Below, piece after piece: positions 1 to 19,400 of a DNA stretch of 64,000 nt. The translations under genes and the position numbers were made by a program. Within the stretch, counting starts at the first letter, position 1, and each line of letters begins with the position of its first letter. This DNA is from Nymphaea colorata (taxonomy: Eukaryota > Streptophyta > Magnoliopsida > Nymphaeales > Nymphaeaceae): positions 15,978,354 through 16,042,353 of the forward strand of contig NC_045139.1 in assembly GCF_008831285.2 (NCBI RefSeq). The letters are read 5' to 3'. The notes beneath the pieces are model-generated. The model saw only the letters and a program-made list of their open reading frames with translations, was not told the origin of the DNA and did not search any database.

Positions 1-2249
<2,249 letters not shown>

Positions 2250-2304
2250 GGTCTCACTCAAGAGGAGCAGGGGCTGTGTGATTTCTCCCAAGCTATGAGC
2301 CTGT

Positions 2305-2311
2305 ACTTATA
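2305..2311 (-). promoter_or_regulatory. TATA box of the first peroxidase gene
   Basis: TATAAGT on the minus strand lies about 56 bases before the chosen ATG at 2249. This leaves a short 5' leader of about 25-30 bases and supports that start. Confidence 0.5.
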
Positions 2312-2349
2312 ATGTGCAGGGAAAGGAGAGGATTAATGGCGATATGCTG

Positions 2350-5300
2350 ATCATGTGGTCGAGCTTTCATGTACGTACCTCAATGGCAGGACCAGCAGCC
2401 GCCTGCGAGTGGGTGCCCACCTCAATGAGCTTGCACCAGCTTCATATTTCTGTCGCCTTCGTTATCCTCTGCTTGTAAAATGTCAGTGGCAATGTACATG
2501 AAACAAGAATGCAGCAAGACTCTCTTAGAAACGTTCGATTTTCTTTTTTCACATTCGATCTCGATTGCTTGAGCTTAAGATTTGTCGAAGAGGTTGAACA
2601 TTGTAAAGGTTTAATTTGTTCCCAATCATGGCGAGCGGACTTGTACTATTAAGTGTTAACTTATACACGACAAAGAAAGTTAAAGCTTTTACTGTACTTA
2701 GTTTAGGACCCATTTGCTTTTCATTTTAGGTGTCAGGGAGCATCTAACATTATTTTACGTGGTTAGGAGACTACGTCCACGGCCGCCACATAAATCCGTT
2801 TTCATTATCACAGTAAAATATAGAGTATAAGCAAAATGACGCCATCGTAAACATGAGATTAAGGCAAAATCTGCAAAACTAAAAAATAACATCAATGCCT
2901 TTACAAAAATCCTGTCAAGGTAGATCAGACTCGACACTCCAACACTAAATGCATTCTTATATCTTTGCTTAATTAGTCGATGGCAAGCCCAGTAGACAGA
3001 TGCAGGTTTTTTGCTGTGAAATGTGCGAAAGGAAGAAGTGGACGGCCGACTGTGACAGGGCCGTATTACCGTGAAAATTCTCTTTTCTATTGTTACTTGT
3101 TTATGGATATCTGTTTCAGATTTTACCAAAGGGTCACAGAAAATTATAAAATTGCAAATTTTTTTTAGAAGAGTTTCAGATTTTCTGCATTTCTAACGCG
3201 ACAGAATATGCTCTGGCTGCAAGGCCAAAAGACAAATTTCTAGCTTCTACCTGACAGGAGCGGCTCCGTCACCGCCTCCTTCCGGCAGACTGACCGCTCT
3301 GGCTCGACTCAATTGAAGCGGACCACATTCATTTGGCGGGTTTCACATTAATCGATCTTCTGTGTTTTCTGTGAAGGGAATATTGCAGCCGCCTAGTAAG
3401 GCGTATGGTAGCAGAAAAAATCATGTTTACCGAGCATTCAACAAGAACTCATCGATCCATAACTTTATCTTGATGCAGTAAACGGAGATAATGAAAGCCA
3501 CCTTTATAATGGAAGCCACTTTTCGTTCCTTGTCCATATCTAAATTAAACAGTACTGGACCTATGGACCACGCTGTGTTTGCCTTCAACGGCAAGTTTAT
3601 GTATTAATGTCCCTTTAGTGAGATGGTCTAGCAGGGGACACACCCCAAATTTAAAGCCTGCGCTCATGCAATTTGAAGAGAGGGGTCCCCTTATCTGCTC
3701 ATCCCCTATCTTCGTTCTCTTGTTCCCTATTAATTTCAAGCAAATCTAAACCACAGGAACTTGATCCTTGGTCATGTTGAACTTGAAATCTCAATTCTAT
3801 CGGATTTCATTTACATGAAAACAGATTGTTCTGTCTTTGGTATCATTGCAACTGTCTTGAATCGTTGCAGATAGTACTGCCACCGAGCTCAAGAAATTTG
3901 ATTTCAGCTGACCAAACTGAAACCAGACACCATATACATTGTCTGGAATGAGGCTCTCTCTCTCCCTCTTAACACACCAAGGGAAGAAAACCCAAGAAGA
4001 GAAAGAAAAGAAACTTGGATTTACTCTCTCTCTCTCTCTCTTTTCCTTGTGAGCGTTGTTATTGCACTGTAAATTCAACTTCGTCGCTTTCGCTGTTGCT
4101 TCTTTCGTTGTTTTAGGGATTAGGAATCTTCAATCTTATCCCTACGCCATTAACCAACCGAAAAGCTACTGCCCATAACTAAAGAAGCAACTATGGATGA
4201 TCGAAAGTTCGGCACTGATTGATGATCTGCAGTTTCCGGAGGAATACGCACAGACGAATCCTATGCTTAGCACCGCAAATCAGTCGTAACTTTTACGCAG
4301 CTAACAAGTTTGATAAGGAAATCTCTCCTACCACCACATGGGCTTCTCTCTACACCTCCTGTCCTGGTTTGCTCTCATGTCCCCTTGATGTGATCAGCAG
4401 TTTGTCATCTTCCTCTCCTCTGACGTGCCTTTAGGGCAGCACCATCTTCTCCTCCAATTCTTGAAAAGCGTAAGTCCATCTTGTAAACGTTCTTAAAGAA
4501 ATCGCTTCTGGACCCCTCATGAATTTTTTTTGGAGAAGGGTCTCCAGCCGCCATGAACGTCCAAATGCAAGGGCACAAGGCTCATGGGCGCAGCTCCGTT
4601 TATCGTTTTCTTGAAAGCGTCCATGGCTATTAATTAAAGGGTCGCCTTTCGTTTATTGGGTTATTTTGTGGGGGAGTTGCTACTCCAATAATTGTGCTCT
4701 GCGGCACTACAGTTAGGTGCAATGTGTTCTGTCTTCTCACAGTTTATCTGGTACAATGACAACCTAGAAATGAAATTCTTTTAGCCATTTCTTGAAAGTT
4801 CTAAACCATGCCGTGATTCTGAAACCAGGTTTTTATGATCTCATTTACCACAGCACTGTGCATCTGTTGGTTTAAATATATAGATCACATCCCCTGCTTA
4901 AAACTGATAGTTTTGATTAATTGCTATCAAGAAATTAAGTTTCATACCGGCTTTGATACCAGAGGCTTAGTGCTTTAGTTTGGAGGATTTAAATTCGTCC
5001 TCTAACAGTTTTGGTTTAGGTTCTCAAAAAAAGTTAAAAACCAAAATCTCTCACAATTTTTAATACAAAATTAAATTTTTGAAGTGCTACACTATTTTAA
5101 TTGTTTTCCCTAAAATTATACCTTGTAAGTAAATATGATCATTTGTTATGTCTTTTTCCTTCTTTAAGGACTAACATTTCAATTATGGAGCTCCATGGTC
5201 ATGCCAGTGAAGCAAAAATCGACATTTGGGGCAAAAACAACGCCATATAATATCATGTGACCGAGTGGTTGACGTGGCCCCGCCGGCCCTGGGGTCCGGA

Positions 5301-7292
5301 CTGTTAGTTTTCAGCTGGTCTGGGCAGTGCTTGGTCAGCCGTGGCAGCTGTTGTGGGCCGACGGGAGAGAAGTATATATATATATATATATATATATTAC
5401 ATGAAAAGTTTCACGTTGGCAAAGTAACTTTTATTATGTTTTCATCATTTAAAATAATATGAGAAGTCAACCAGGGCTGCCTTAGATGATTTCGTTACAA
5501 TGAAAAAATGTTGGAGCTGGAAAAGACGGGTTTGATTTCTACTTTGCTTTTCTAGATGAAAAAAAGTGCGACTGTCAGTGGTGAAATTGTACAGTACGTG
5601 TTTGGCAGCGCAGTGTACTCGGCTGACTTTCTTCAAGGGAGGTGAAAAAAATCTCACCCATGGAATGCCCTCTGGTCCAAATTAACTTTTCTGTCCAGGA
5701 ACCATGCAGATGCAGCTTTCAGCATATCATTCGTATATATTAAAAAAAAAAAAGGTTCCTATGTTGCTTCTTCCTAAGTTCTTCAATATGAAGATTCGTT
5801 TGACATGGGAACTTGCAGTTGAAGAAAACCACAAGTAACATATGGTCCTTCGTGCCTTTCAGCTTTTATGTTGGACGTTGATAGATGTTGTTTCTTCTTT
5901 GTAATTTTTTTATCTTGATGTTGGATCTATTTTTGTTTTAAATAATAATTTTTTCTATAATGATTGCGATACACATGTGGAATGTAGCATAACTGGTCAG
6001 GCACGTGTGCCAGGATCTACATTATATCGTCAATTCAATTCCCATGAATGCTATTTCTTTGAATTGTAAATGATGGCAAAATTCGGCACTCTACTTAAGG
6101 AGTGCACTGTAAATCCACCCAACACTTGCCTAGAATAATGGTCGGGCCCTACTATCAGGCAGAAATATACTTTATGGAACATATAGTCTTTGGTTTGGGA
6201 TGTCTTGTCATTTTAATTCTGACCTTTACCTAAAAACTTTATGTAGGCAGGTTTGGGCAGTTACCTGAAAACTAAGTATATCATTATAAAGATAATGTTG
6301 AATTCTGTCAGGTAAGCAAAATGTAACCATCAGTTTGCCAATGGTCCAACTGTGGGGATAAATATGTATGAAAATGTGAATGTTATCTTGATTGATCCTG
6401 TTTCACAAAATAAAGCGCTCAATTAAACCTGTTTGCGTTGTTGGGTGCAATGTTCTCAATGGATTGCATTCGCGCATGGATATCTAATTGAAATGCTGAA
6501 GAAAGTAGAATATCAAAAAAGTTGATTTAAATTAATTATCGTATATGTTAATGACCCAACCTACTCTTGGTTTTGGGCCCTTGGTATCCTCACTCCAGTC
6601 TTTGGTTGTAGAAGGCATCAATTTTGCACAAGGGGCGGGCATTCTCAGACTCAAACAAGTGACTGACCGCCCACTAACTACACATCGACCGGGTGACCCA
6701 AGCCCTTCCGAGTCTAAGAGACTGACTGCCTACTAGCTGCACACCTGGTAAGCGTGGTAGACGGGCCTAATCTTAACACAGCTGGACAGAAAGTGAGCTT
6801 TTTAAACACCAGACTTAGTGAGCTGCTTCCCTGCCATTTCTTCTTTGCTCATTTGATATCTCTATCTCTTTATCACATGTGAAGTTGACGGTCAACACAG
6901 GCAACACGATTTGCATTCATTAGATAGTGACAAGTACTAAAAGCTTTGTTTTCCCTATCTTTAAAGGCAGAGCCAGGTAGGGCTCCACTTTAAATGTATT
7001 TTCAAAAAAAAAATTACGTGTAAATTTTAAAAAATTTCACTTGCTAAATATCAAAATTTTGAAAAATGATATTTAAATCACACTCAGATGATAAGTAGAT
7101 AAGAAACATTCTTAACTATTGATTTTTTGTAGATCGAAAGAAAAACACAGAAAAAAATGTGCGAATTGATACAAAATGGCAAAAAAGTTTCATCACAATT
7201 TTTTTCTCTCTCAACCACCACCGATATGAAAAGATGAAGAATTAAGATTAATTCTTATCTGTCCAACATATACGTGTCTACCACATACCATA

Positions 7293-7335
<43 letters not shown>

Positions 7336-9018
7336 CTTTCAGAATTTAAGAAGCGATAACTTGCATTTTTGTAGGTTTTGCATTGCCATTAAAGATTGGA
7401 CCGGTTAAGGCCATACTCAAGTTTACGTTTTACTAGAGAAGTGTTTTTCTTTTCTTTTTTTAGGTATTAGTTTGAATATCTAATAAATAGAGAAATCTCA
7501 AGATAACTTAAACTAAGTATAAATGAAGTTAAGAGGCTGTTTGACAACGGTGATAAAGAATGGGATAGATGTATGAAGCATTATAGCCTCGCAGTAACAG
7601 TGCATTATTATTACGAACCAGTTCCTAAATTGATCGGATTCAATTCAAGTCCAGATGAGTTGAAAGTCGTGAATAAAAAGTTGGGATTAGAACAAAAAAG
7701 AAAAGGCCAAAAGTTGAGGCGGATATAATGAAGATTTATCAGTTAAGTATGTGAGGCTTACTATTCATCACATTAATTTCTCTCACCATTAGAAACCATA
7801 CGTTCGAAAGATGGAGATAAGGACGCAGAAAGAGACAACAATTGTCCGCCTCAAGAGTACCGTTGAGAAGGCGGTGAGGAACAATTAATTTTTTGGTTGA
7901 TATGTACGCGCCATCCAATAATATATATCCTTTGAAATCCATATCAGAAAAGTTTTCCTTGTTCTGATTTTTTACATAATTTCATTTTTTTGAAATTATT
8001 ATTATTTTTTTAAAATAGAACTCTGTGGTCCCTCGCTGATACATTGACATGAGTGTGGCATCGGTGGTTAATAATTTTAATTAGCGGCACTTATACATAC
8101 AAACAATTATCCGACAGGCGACAAATTTATGATGGTTTTATTGACGATTTATAAACTTTCTAGTGACAAATTTTTAAATTTTAATCACTGGACAACTATC
8201 CAACACATGACAACATTGACATTGACTTTTTCCTTAAAAATACTCCTAAAAAGTCAGTTGAAAAGTTTATTCAAATTTTTAACATACTTTCAAATGTGAT
8301 AACGGTGCACAACCAATTAACATCGTTCTTGTGGTATAAACACATTGCCCTGGAATGAACAAGAAGACTATATCTCAAAGCATTACAGTTCTTTTTTTTT
8401 TTTTTTTTAATTTTCATGTTTCAATTCATAGCTCATGTGAGCACAAACACATGAGTCTTTAAGTACTATGGATCTGGACTCGCGCTACAGTTTTGAACTA
8501 GTCTTTGGTATGACACATGTAAATTTACATGTAAATTTAATTAAATTTAATTTGTCTTGTATAAAATTTTTTAAAAATGATATTTCGACGGTATCAAAAT
8601 TTAGAAACCTAATTAACTTTCCTCAAAAAAGAATTCTAGTTTTGACCCTGCTTCCAAAAATCCAAAGAAGTTAGATTCCACCACATTAACACAAAGGAAT
8701 TTGATGTGCCCACTCAAATAATTGAGGGGCCACAGAAAATTACCCCCATTAGACAAGACACATTGCCTTCAACCATATGCTATTTATTATATATAATATC
8801 TTCCACTAACATCAAATGGATCCATATATTTCTCTGATATCTTTATTCTCTCTTTGCTTCATTTGATCTCGTAAGAAGGATTACACAGCAAATGTAGAGC
8901 AAGCAATCGGATCTTGATCCGGCTTATTCTAAAAGCGTCTTGCTACGTATAGGCACAATAATGTATGATGCATATAGCACAAACAAAGAGGCGTACGTCT
9001 TGTCTTAAAAAGCAACAT
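2350..9018. other. Intergenic, 6.7 kb, no gene seen
   Basis: AT-rich sequence between the two peroxidase genes. Reading frames are short and unlike any family I know. It holds AT microsatellites (around 5373-5397 and 7293-7335, the latter CT then AT). Around 6650-6745 there is a diverged direct repeat with a step of about 60 bases (GTGACTGACCGCCCACTAAC, then AGACTGACTGCCTACTAGC). AT-rich repeats at about 6970-7080 and 8510-8640 resemble one at 15350-15500. The left part is upstream of the first peroxidase and the right part downstream of the second. Confidence 0.5.
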
Positions 9019-11915
<2,897 letters not shown>

Positions 11916-11985
11916 CAGTCCTATGACTAAAGGCACGTGAATGGTGCCGCGTGTATGCTTGCGAGCGGCAACGCTTCCATGAACC

Positions 11986-11994
11986 TCTTTTTAT
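11986..11994 (-). promoter_or_regulatory. TATA box of the complete peroxidase gene
   Basis: TATAAAAAG on the minus strand, about 75 bases upstream of the ATG at 11915, is well placed for a core promoter. It also argues for the Met that begins MAPSSF rather than the Met seven codons further upstream. Confidence 0.6.
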
Positions 11995-14259
11995 AGGCGC
12001 CCGTGAGGCCAGTGGAACAGCCTGCCATTGTCGTCGAGTTCGACATTCTGGCAGACGAACCAACCTACTAGAAATTTATCAGATCGTCGGCTAGATAGCG
12101 ATGAAAGGGGTACCACCCAAAAGACAAGTGTCAAACGAGCCAAGATCTACACGCGGAAACATCTTTTATTTAAAGAGTAATTTGGTTGTCTCTTCTGCTT
12201 TCTTTCACTGTCTGCATCTTCAGATTTTTTCATCCCCTCATAGAAACCACTAGTTTCTCTTTACCAAATTGACGCTTCAAAAGTTTCTTCAGCTACGCCT
12301 CAATATCTCATCTTTTTCCTCTAACCTTAGTTGATTTTCCTCTGTTATATATTGTTACTGACAGACAGGAGACGGTTACTTTTCATTTAATCGTGCGAAT
12401 AAGAAACAAAGCGTTCGAACAGACTGCTGCTGCCTCGTTCAGGAAACGGAGCTCTTACCTCTTCCATTTTACTCGATGCCTGCACTAACATGTGGTCGAA
12501 AAAAATCACCTGTATTTTTATCGATGTGAATCTTTCGGTTCTTGCAGTCTTTCTTTCTGTTCTTAAAAAAATCCAACCAGGGACAACTTTTATCTGCATT
12601 CATGAACCTTTATAAAGAACTCGTGATGTGACAAAATACCAACAAACAGTCGTGTTTCCTTTGAACACCCACTATCTTCCACTGCAGTTGAAGACGATCT
12701 TCCATCCCAAACTCGTCCGTTGTTGTGTGTGCGTGTGGTTGCAGTGGACAGTCACGCTCTCAAGCCACATGCGTTTGGTACCAAGAACTCATCCATTTAT
12801 TGCTTCGTTTTGTTCGTATTTCAAGAATATTACCCACATTTTCCGAATAAAGTCGAAGCTTTTCTTGCAACACCGATATTTTCAGGATATTTCAGGCTCC
12901 AATTCCGGTCACCGTCCAATTTAATTAATCACTGTCCGGTGACGACAACTAGAAAGCAAGAAGGAGGACCATCGTCTCTTTTACCATAGTTGTTTTGAGT
13001 GGGAAGCTTTGAATTCCAAAGATGGCCATTGCAGAGGGACCATTATTAACAGCTTCCCCGTTCCTTGTCCTTGCATGGCATGGAACGATCGACAGTGACA
13101 TCGTCCTTACCAGCCACGTGATTGTCTCCCCCACTCTTTCGCCATGTTCCTCCATTAAGTTTATTCGTCTCCGCTACGGACTTGTATGAGGTTAACGGCG
13201 GCCAAACCACAAATTTCAGGGGAGAGAAAACAAATTATAAATGCAAGTCAATTAATTGTTATGAGTTGACAGCACTCGGATATAAATTTATGTATTTATA
13301 TATAGAATTTTTGTTTATGATTCGCCCACTAGAGATCTTCATGAATGTTTGGCAGTTTAATTAAGCCTATCTTTCTTTTTAGGCTAGTTTCTAGCATATG
13401 ATTTGAGAATATTCGCCTCGTACTTGAAAATAAAATAATGCACATGTTACTACTTACAGAAAAATAAGGTATATTGGAAAAAAAATTGACATCCGATATA
13501 AAAAATAGATCGGATTTAGATTCACTTTAAAGTAAATATATAATTGGACTAGGAGTCAGATTCAAATTCCGGTTTAGTTTCAAATAAATATATTATATCT
13601 AATATCCATGTATTTTGTAGGTTCATTCTTAACATGCCTGCACAATGCACTTTGGATTTAATTGTATATTTAAAGTCATATTCAAATTTGAATGTAAAAA
13701 TAAAAGTTGAATTCAGATCATATAGTAAACCATGAATCTAGAAAATAGATTCATAGACTTCTCTTCATTTATATTCAGATATAAATATGTGAGATATGGT
13801 AAATCCCGTTCAAATATGATAGGTTGACATTCCTGTCAGTCACAAGATAGTGAAATTGAAATCCATCTTGGCAAAGTACTTGCAATCAATGTCTGTGTCT
13901 CATACAACGACGGTAGCTTTCATCAAAATTAAGTCCTTCCTACAACTTTTCAAAAACCCATATCGAAGTGCATATATTCACATACTAGTACTCTTTCACC
14001 AAATTTTTTATCTTGCTTGTAATGTCCACGTTATGTGCCTTGTAATTATTCCTATGACAAACCGGCCTACTTTCACACAGACATCAATTCTAACTCTCCC
14101 CTAGTAACTTCAGTTTTAGTTTCAAAAAGGCTAAAATCAAGACAATAATAATTGAAACTAAAACAACTTCTTTTGCTACAATCTTTGATATTAAACTTTT
14201 AGAATATTAAAATCTTTCCTCTTTAAAACACACACGTCTATACATGTGAGACCTCAAAT

Positions 14260-14601
14260 CAATGTTGCATGTATCGTACGATACGAAGTCGTATCGTATG
14301 TTATCTGTCGTCGTGTTTCAAAAATGTGATATCATACACCACCTGTATCGTACAGTCACAATATAGATACCATATCGTATGATACAGTTACGATAGGTAA
14401 TGATACATATACGATACGTTATGACACAGTTACGACACGTTACGATACATTGATTTTTTATGATTATATATATATATTTTAATACGATACAATTACGATA
14501 CGGTATGATATTTTACGATACAATATATCTTAAAACCAGATCGATACAATATATCTTAAAACCAGATCGCTACGGCTTACGATATGATTTTTACAACATT
14601 G
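14260..14601. mobile_element. hAT-like miniature transposon (342 bp) with perfect 8-bp target duplication
   Basis: The flanks at 14252-14259 and 14602-14609 are both CCTCAAAT. The ends are inverted repeats beginning CAATGTTG. The inside is a dense array of GTATCGTACGATAC-like palindromic motifs and contains a tandem duplication of about 26 bases around 14516-14570 (ATATATCTTAAAACCAGATC twice). There is no coding capacity. An 8-bp duplication is the usual signature of hAT insertion. Confidence 0.8.
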
Positions 14602-15926
14602 CCTCAAATACAAATCCTTGAAGATCTTTTACAATTTTCTATATAAAACTAAACTCTTAGCCATTACAATTGCCCTTATCAATATTTCTCACATTCATCT
14701 AAGGGGACCTTAATGCTTTTCACATGAAATTTCAAGTGGGAGAGTGTTTTTAAGCTACAATATTCATATCGAGAGTGTTTTCCTTCCTGTCGTATAAATG
14801 AAAATTTGACTGTGAAGAGGGTCGACCCACTTAGTGCTTGGGTAAGTTCACCATCCTGCGAGTTGCAGAACATATTACTGATGATTTTGAAGTAGGACTG
14901 AAATGTGTACAATCTTAAAAGAAAAGATATCGGCTTCTGCGGTTATGTTTATGCAAATTTCGGAAAATCTTGGGCGTGTGTTGTGATGCTCGTTTATTAG
15001 AAGTGAGACTAATAATTGAGCCTATGGTAGTAGATGTCACGGATGACATCTATACGCGGGACGCCATCTTTTTAAGGCCGAACAAATTTCCAAAAGGTTC
15101 TCAACCTTTGTCATTTTTATGGAAGATATCAGCCTCTCAATATCATTAACTGCTTAGTTTCCTGTCATATGTGTTGAAGCTTTTTAAATGATTTCATTAA
15201 CCTAAGTAGTGACATGTAATACAACTAATGCAAGTATGCTTCTGCATAATTTATTTTCAAGATCCAGGGCGCCATTGGCTCTGGTTGCAGGGATCTCGGC
15301 CACGACTCTCACAATTCATGACTTAAAAAAGTCTCTATCATGTCCTATTTAAGTAAAACTGAAAAAGAAATTTTTCATGAAGAAGCTGAATTAAAGTTTT
15401 TAAATTTTGAATATCATTTATCAAAAAATTTAAATAAAACAAGTAAAATTTTCTAAAATTTACATGTAAATTTAAAAAAAATTGAGGCGGAGGCCAAGGC
15501 CCATATGAGCCCCTCCTCGACTCGGCCTTTGAAATTGACCACTTGAATTCATGCGCGTGTAAATCAGACACGTTCTACTTGAATTCTTTCATGTCCAAAG
15601 TTTTCCACCATTTTGGTATACGTCCCCTTCAGTGTTTGATGGAATGAATAAGTTTCACCATCCGTGTCTCCCTACTGCAAAGGTCTTCTATTTAAGGCTT
15701 TTGAAGATTTTCAATTGCACATATGGGTTTTTGACTAAAAATCCTCAAAATTTTGTTGAGAAAATAGCAAATCTCAAGAAAGTTTCAGACCAGGCATCAA
15801 AGACTCACTTGGGTTAGGCTGGAAGTAATTGACAAGCTTGTTTTCCCAATCAACTTTTAAAAACTATCAAATGGGTGGCTCAAATTTTAAGAAATTTTCT
15901 CAAAAAGCCTACTATTCATAGAAAAC

Positions 15927-18490
15927 TGATAGGACCTCGCTCCAGAGTAGGTCTAAACACCTTCCTACAGCCGATCCTATTCCCAAGATATCTTGAGGGA
16001 GCCTAAAACGAACTTACTACAAGAATTACTAACGGAAGTGAGGCTAAACGAGCACAAGAGGAACAACCTATTCTAACTCAAGTGGAATAACAAAACAATA
16101 ATTCAAGCACTAAAAACAAGCTAATAAAGGAGCAAGTGGCTTGCAGCCGGGTCTTAGGCCAATGGCCACCCAAAAACTACAAGAACTCTCGAATGAAAAT
16201 GCAATCACTAAACTAAGATGAACAATCTCCCGGCTTGGATCGTGTCTAGAGAGCTTAAAAGAACACGAACCCTACCAAGGCTAGCTTGGTGTCCCAACAC
16301 AGTGACCGCGGGATGAAAACCAATTCTTGGGTATTTCAGCTAAGAGTGTGAGAAATCCAGTGTTGGGGCAGGTCGAAAGGGTGAAGCTGTAATAATCTGC
16401 TGCCGGCCATTCCAAAGTGCCGGAAAAGAATGTCTGAAATCCATGTCCCCTGCTGCAGACGACACCGAGCTGAAGGGTGGGCGCTTGATGCGGATGGTGC
16501 CGATGACGAAATAGCCGGTAGGAGATGAAGGCAGGGCCTGCATACGAACTGGGCTCGGTCTAGAGCCGGAGTGAACCTAGCTACAGTCAAAGATGGTAGG
16601 CTCGGTCTAGAGCCCGGACTTAACCCTATGTGTGGTAGGCTATGGTAGGTCTAAATAGTTGTGGGCTTGGTAGGTTTGACTAGGGTACTGGGTTTAGGTC
16701 AAGATGGGTAGGCTAGATAAATTGAGATGTGGCTTAGGGGGGGTAAAATGAGGACAAAGAGTTTAGGTCTAGGGAATGATGTTTTAGGCGTAGAAATGGG
16801 TAAGGATTAGGATCAATTGTGGCTGTTTGGCACTCTTATTGAGTGTTGACCTAATGTGGAAGCTAAGAGGACCCGCTAGGGTGAGGTGGAGTCCAAATGT
16901 GGACCTCCTCACACGCGGCTTAGGTGGCTAAGGAAGTCCTAAGTGGAAGAGCGGTGTGAGGTGGAGGACGGCTCCTACAAATGAGGAAGAGATGAAGGTG
17001 CGCGGCCCACCTGCTTGGATGCTGGCCACGTGTCCAGATGTGGGCTAGGGATGGATAGACGATCAAAGAAAGAGATTCCCTTACCAAATGCGAGCTGGAG
17101 ACCAAATGAATTCCCCAAATGTGCGCCGGCCACTAGGGATGAAGATCCCTAGGCATATCCTTCAATTTAGCCACACGAATTCCAGGAATATCCCCAACCA
17201 AATGTAAGTGCTCCACAGTTGAATGAAGGGCAGAATTGTCCACAAGTTAAAGATGGCCAGAAGCCCCAAATGTATGCCGAAAATATGGCAGCGGTGGCCG
17301 GAATTTGCAAAATTTCCCGCCAGCACCAAACCAAGCCGATTCTCACTCAACTTCAACCACAATTGTTTCTTTCTTTTCTTTTCTTTTCTTTTCTTTTCTT
17401 TTCTTCTTTTTTCTTGGGTTTTTCTTTTTTTTTTTTCTTTTTTTTCTGCCCCTTTTCGCTGCTTTTTCCTTCTTTTCTTTTTTGATTTTCCGGTGAGATT
17501 TTAGGCTGAAACCGACTATGATTCTGCTTTTTTAGCACAAGTTTGACCGGCCAATCAATAACAAACTTCAAAGAAATACTTGAGAAACCTAAGATATCAC
17601 TTGTGACTCGTAAGAGCTAGTTTAGGAGGAGTTTCCACCGTGAAATTGGACTGAAACTCTCAGTTGTAACTCGAGGGAATCAAACCACTCCTTGGCTGAA
17701 CCTCAACCTAAATTTAACTCAACACCGTTACACAACTTCTATCAAGGATTCCAACGTACTTACCTCTAAGTTGCTGGTGTATGTCGATTGCTGCCAACCG
17801 TGAGGTTTTGCAGCCTTTCCTTGGACGAAGCGGCCACTAATCTTCACTTGTGGTGGAGGAAGATTGCACCATTGCTTGTCGACATTGGAGTGGGGAAATT
17901 CGTGGGCTGATGAAGACGCAAGGGCCGAGGCACACCTTGGGAAATCTTCAGCCACCAAGCTTTCGGTCGAGGGGTTGAGGAAGAGACCAAGAAAGGGGAG
18001 AAGATGGAGGAAAGACCGTCGGGTTCTAAGAGAGTTGCGTGAGGGAGAAAGGGACCAGCCGACGCCGGTGAGTGAGAGGGGGTTTGAGAAGAGGAAGAGA
18101 GGGGCACGTGAGAGAGAGGAGACGTGAGGAAGGAGAGTGTTGGAACTCAAACGAAATCTTATTTCTCAAATTCCCTCTGAAATCCAAATGACACAAAGTT
18201 TAAATACTAACCTAAGTGACTCGATTCAGAGATGGATGGAACCGGTTCACTTTAACTCAAAGCAAATGAGTCGAGATACAAACCATCTCGGTCCACACAA
18301 CTTGAAGTAAAATGCATAAGCAAATGAATACCGAATTGGGCATACTGCCCCTATCTAATGAAATGAACCCTTGCGCTTGGTGGGCGCAAGGTGGGGGACT
18401 CGTCTGGGTTGCCGCCCAGACTTCGGATTTTCCCCAATAAGCCAGCTCGGCCTACTTGAGCTAAGGCCATGCTCAGCCGAGACTCCTAAC
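15927..18490 (-). mobile_element. LTR-like retroelement segment (approximate right limit)
   Basis: The segment begins TGATAGGACCTCGCT on the plus strand, so on the minus strand it ends AGGTCCTATCA with the CA typical of an LTR 3' end. The same start, with one change, occurs at 56248. Both also share TCGATTCA (18221 and 56630) and ACTTGAAGTAAAATG / ACTTAAAGTAAAACG further on, and on the minus strand both carry a TATA-like sequence near the first of these. No gag or pol frame was seen, so it is a solo LTR or a non-coding derivative. A pyrimidine tract with (TTTTC)n lies at about 17366-17470. Confidence 0.35.
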
Positions 18491-18774
18491 CTAGGTTCAT
18501 TCTAGACCACCATTAAGAACTTGGATCAAGACCGACACTAGGATGGACTAGTCCTAAACTGGAGCTAAGACTTTCAATTTGGCCTTCCTTGGTTGAATCC
18601 GCTCTCAAGTGCTGGTCTACCCACTGCTCGTGCACTAAGTCCTGGTTTGCTCTCGTCGTGTTCAAACACGATTCTTGGAGGAGGTCTAGGTAGACCCATA
18701 TCAAAAACACTAAATTTTTAGGGTAAAATAACAAACATCTGTCCCTTAAAGAAGAACTTGGTCTTTCCTTGGTC

Positions 18775-18920
18775 GGCTGAACATTAGTTTTTCTGTAAGT
18801 GAGGTGTAATTGTCATTTTGCATAAAAATTTAATGTTATATGTCAGCGGCTGAACATTAATTTTTCGGTAAGTGAGGTGTAATTGTCATTTTGCATAAAA
18901 ATTTAATGTTATATGTCAGC
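18775..18920. repeat. Tandem duplication, 2 x 73 bp
   Basis: Copies at 18775-18847 and 18848-18920 differ at only two positions as read by eye. The unit starts GGCTGAACATTA and ends ATATGTCAGC. There is no coding frame through it. Confidence 0.9.
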
Positions 18921-19400
18921 GGGAGACACTTAAACAAAATAACAAAGCTACTCAAAAAAGTTGGGTGTCTATTTGTCAATTTTTAAAGTTGTGGTACTTT
19001 GTTGTTTGTGTAAATGTTAGGAACCATTTCTGCAAAAAAATTGATATCTTTTAATTTGAGAACTACTTATGGAGATGCCAAACTAAGGAGTTAGTAGACT
19101 TGTACAACCAAGACGATTCCAAGGATGACAACTATGATCGCCAGATGGTCGCAGTTGTAGAAGTCTGAATCCAGTTAATCTCAAATTGGCTTGTATTATA
19201 TACAAACTAACCATGGAACCTGGTTCTGGATCTTGGTGTCGAATAAATAATTCTCTGAGTGAGTACGTTCATATTCATATTGAATATTTTCATCTTGCCT
19301 TTTTCTTAAACTAGTGCTTAATCAATAAAAAGGAAAGACGGGTTGCCTAGAGAGGAGCCGAAGTCCGCCCTATTTTCTTTTGTTTCTAAGAGATTGTGAG

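Noticed and set aside
17353-17571. A Lys/Glu-rich minus-strand frame and Phe-rich plus-strand frames in the same place.
   Set aside because: Both are translations of a TTTTC-type simple repeat.
17728-18150. A 140-codon minus-strand frame with Leu/Ser-rich composition.
   Set aside because: It lies inside the LTR-like segment, overlaps open frames on the other strand, and resembles no gag, pol or host protein.
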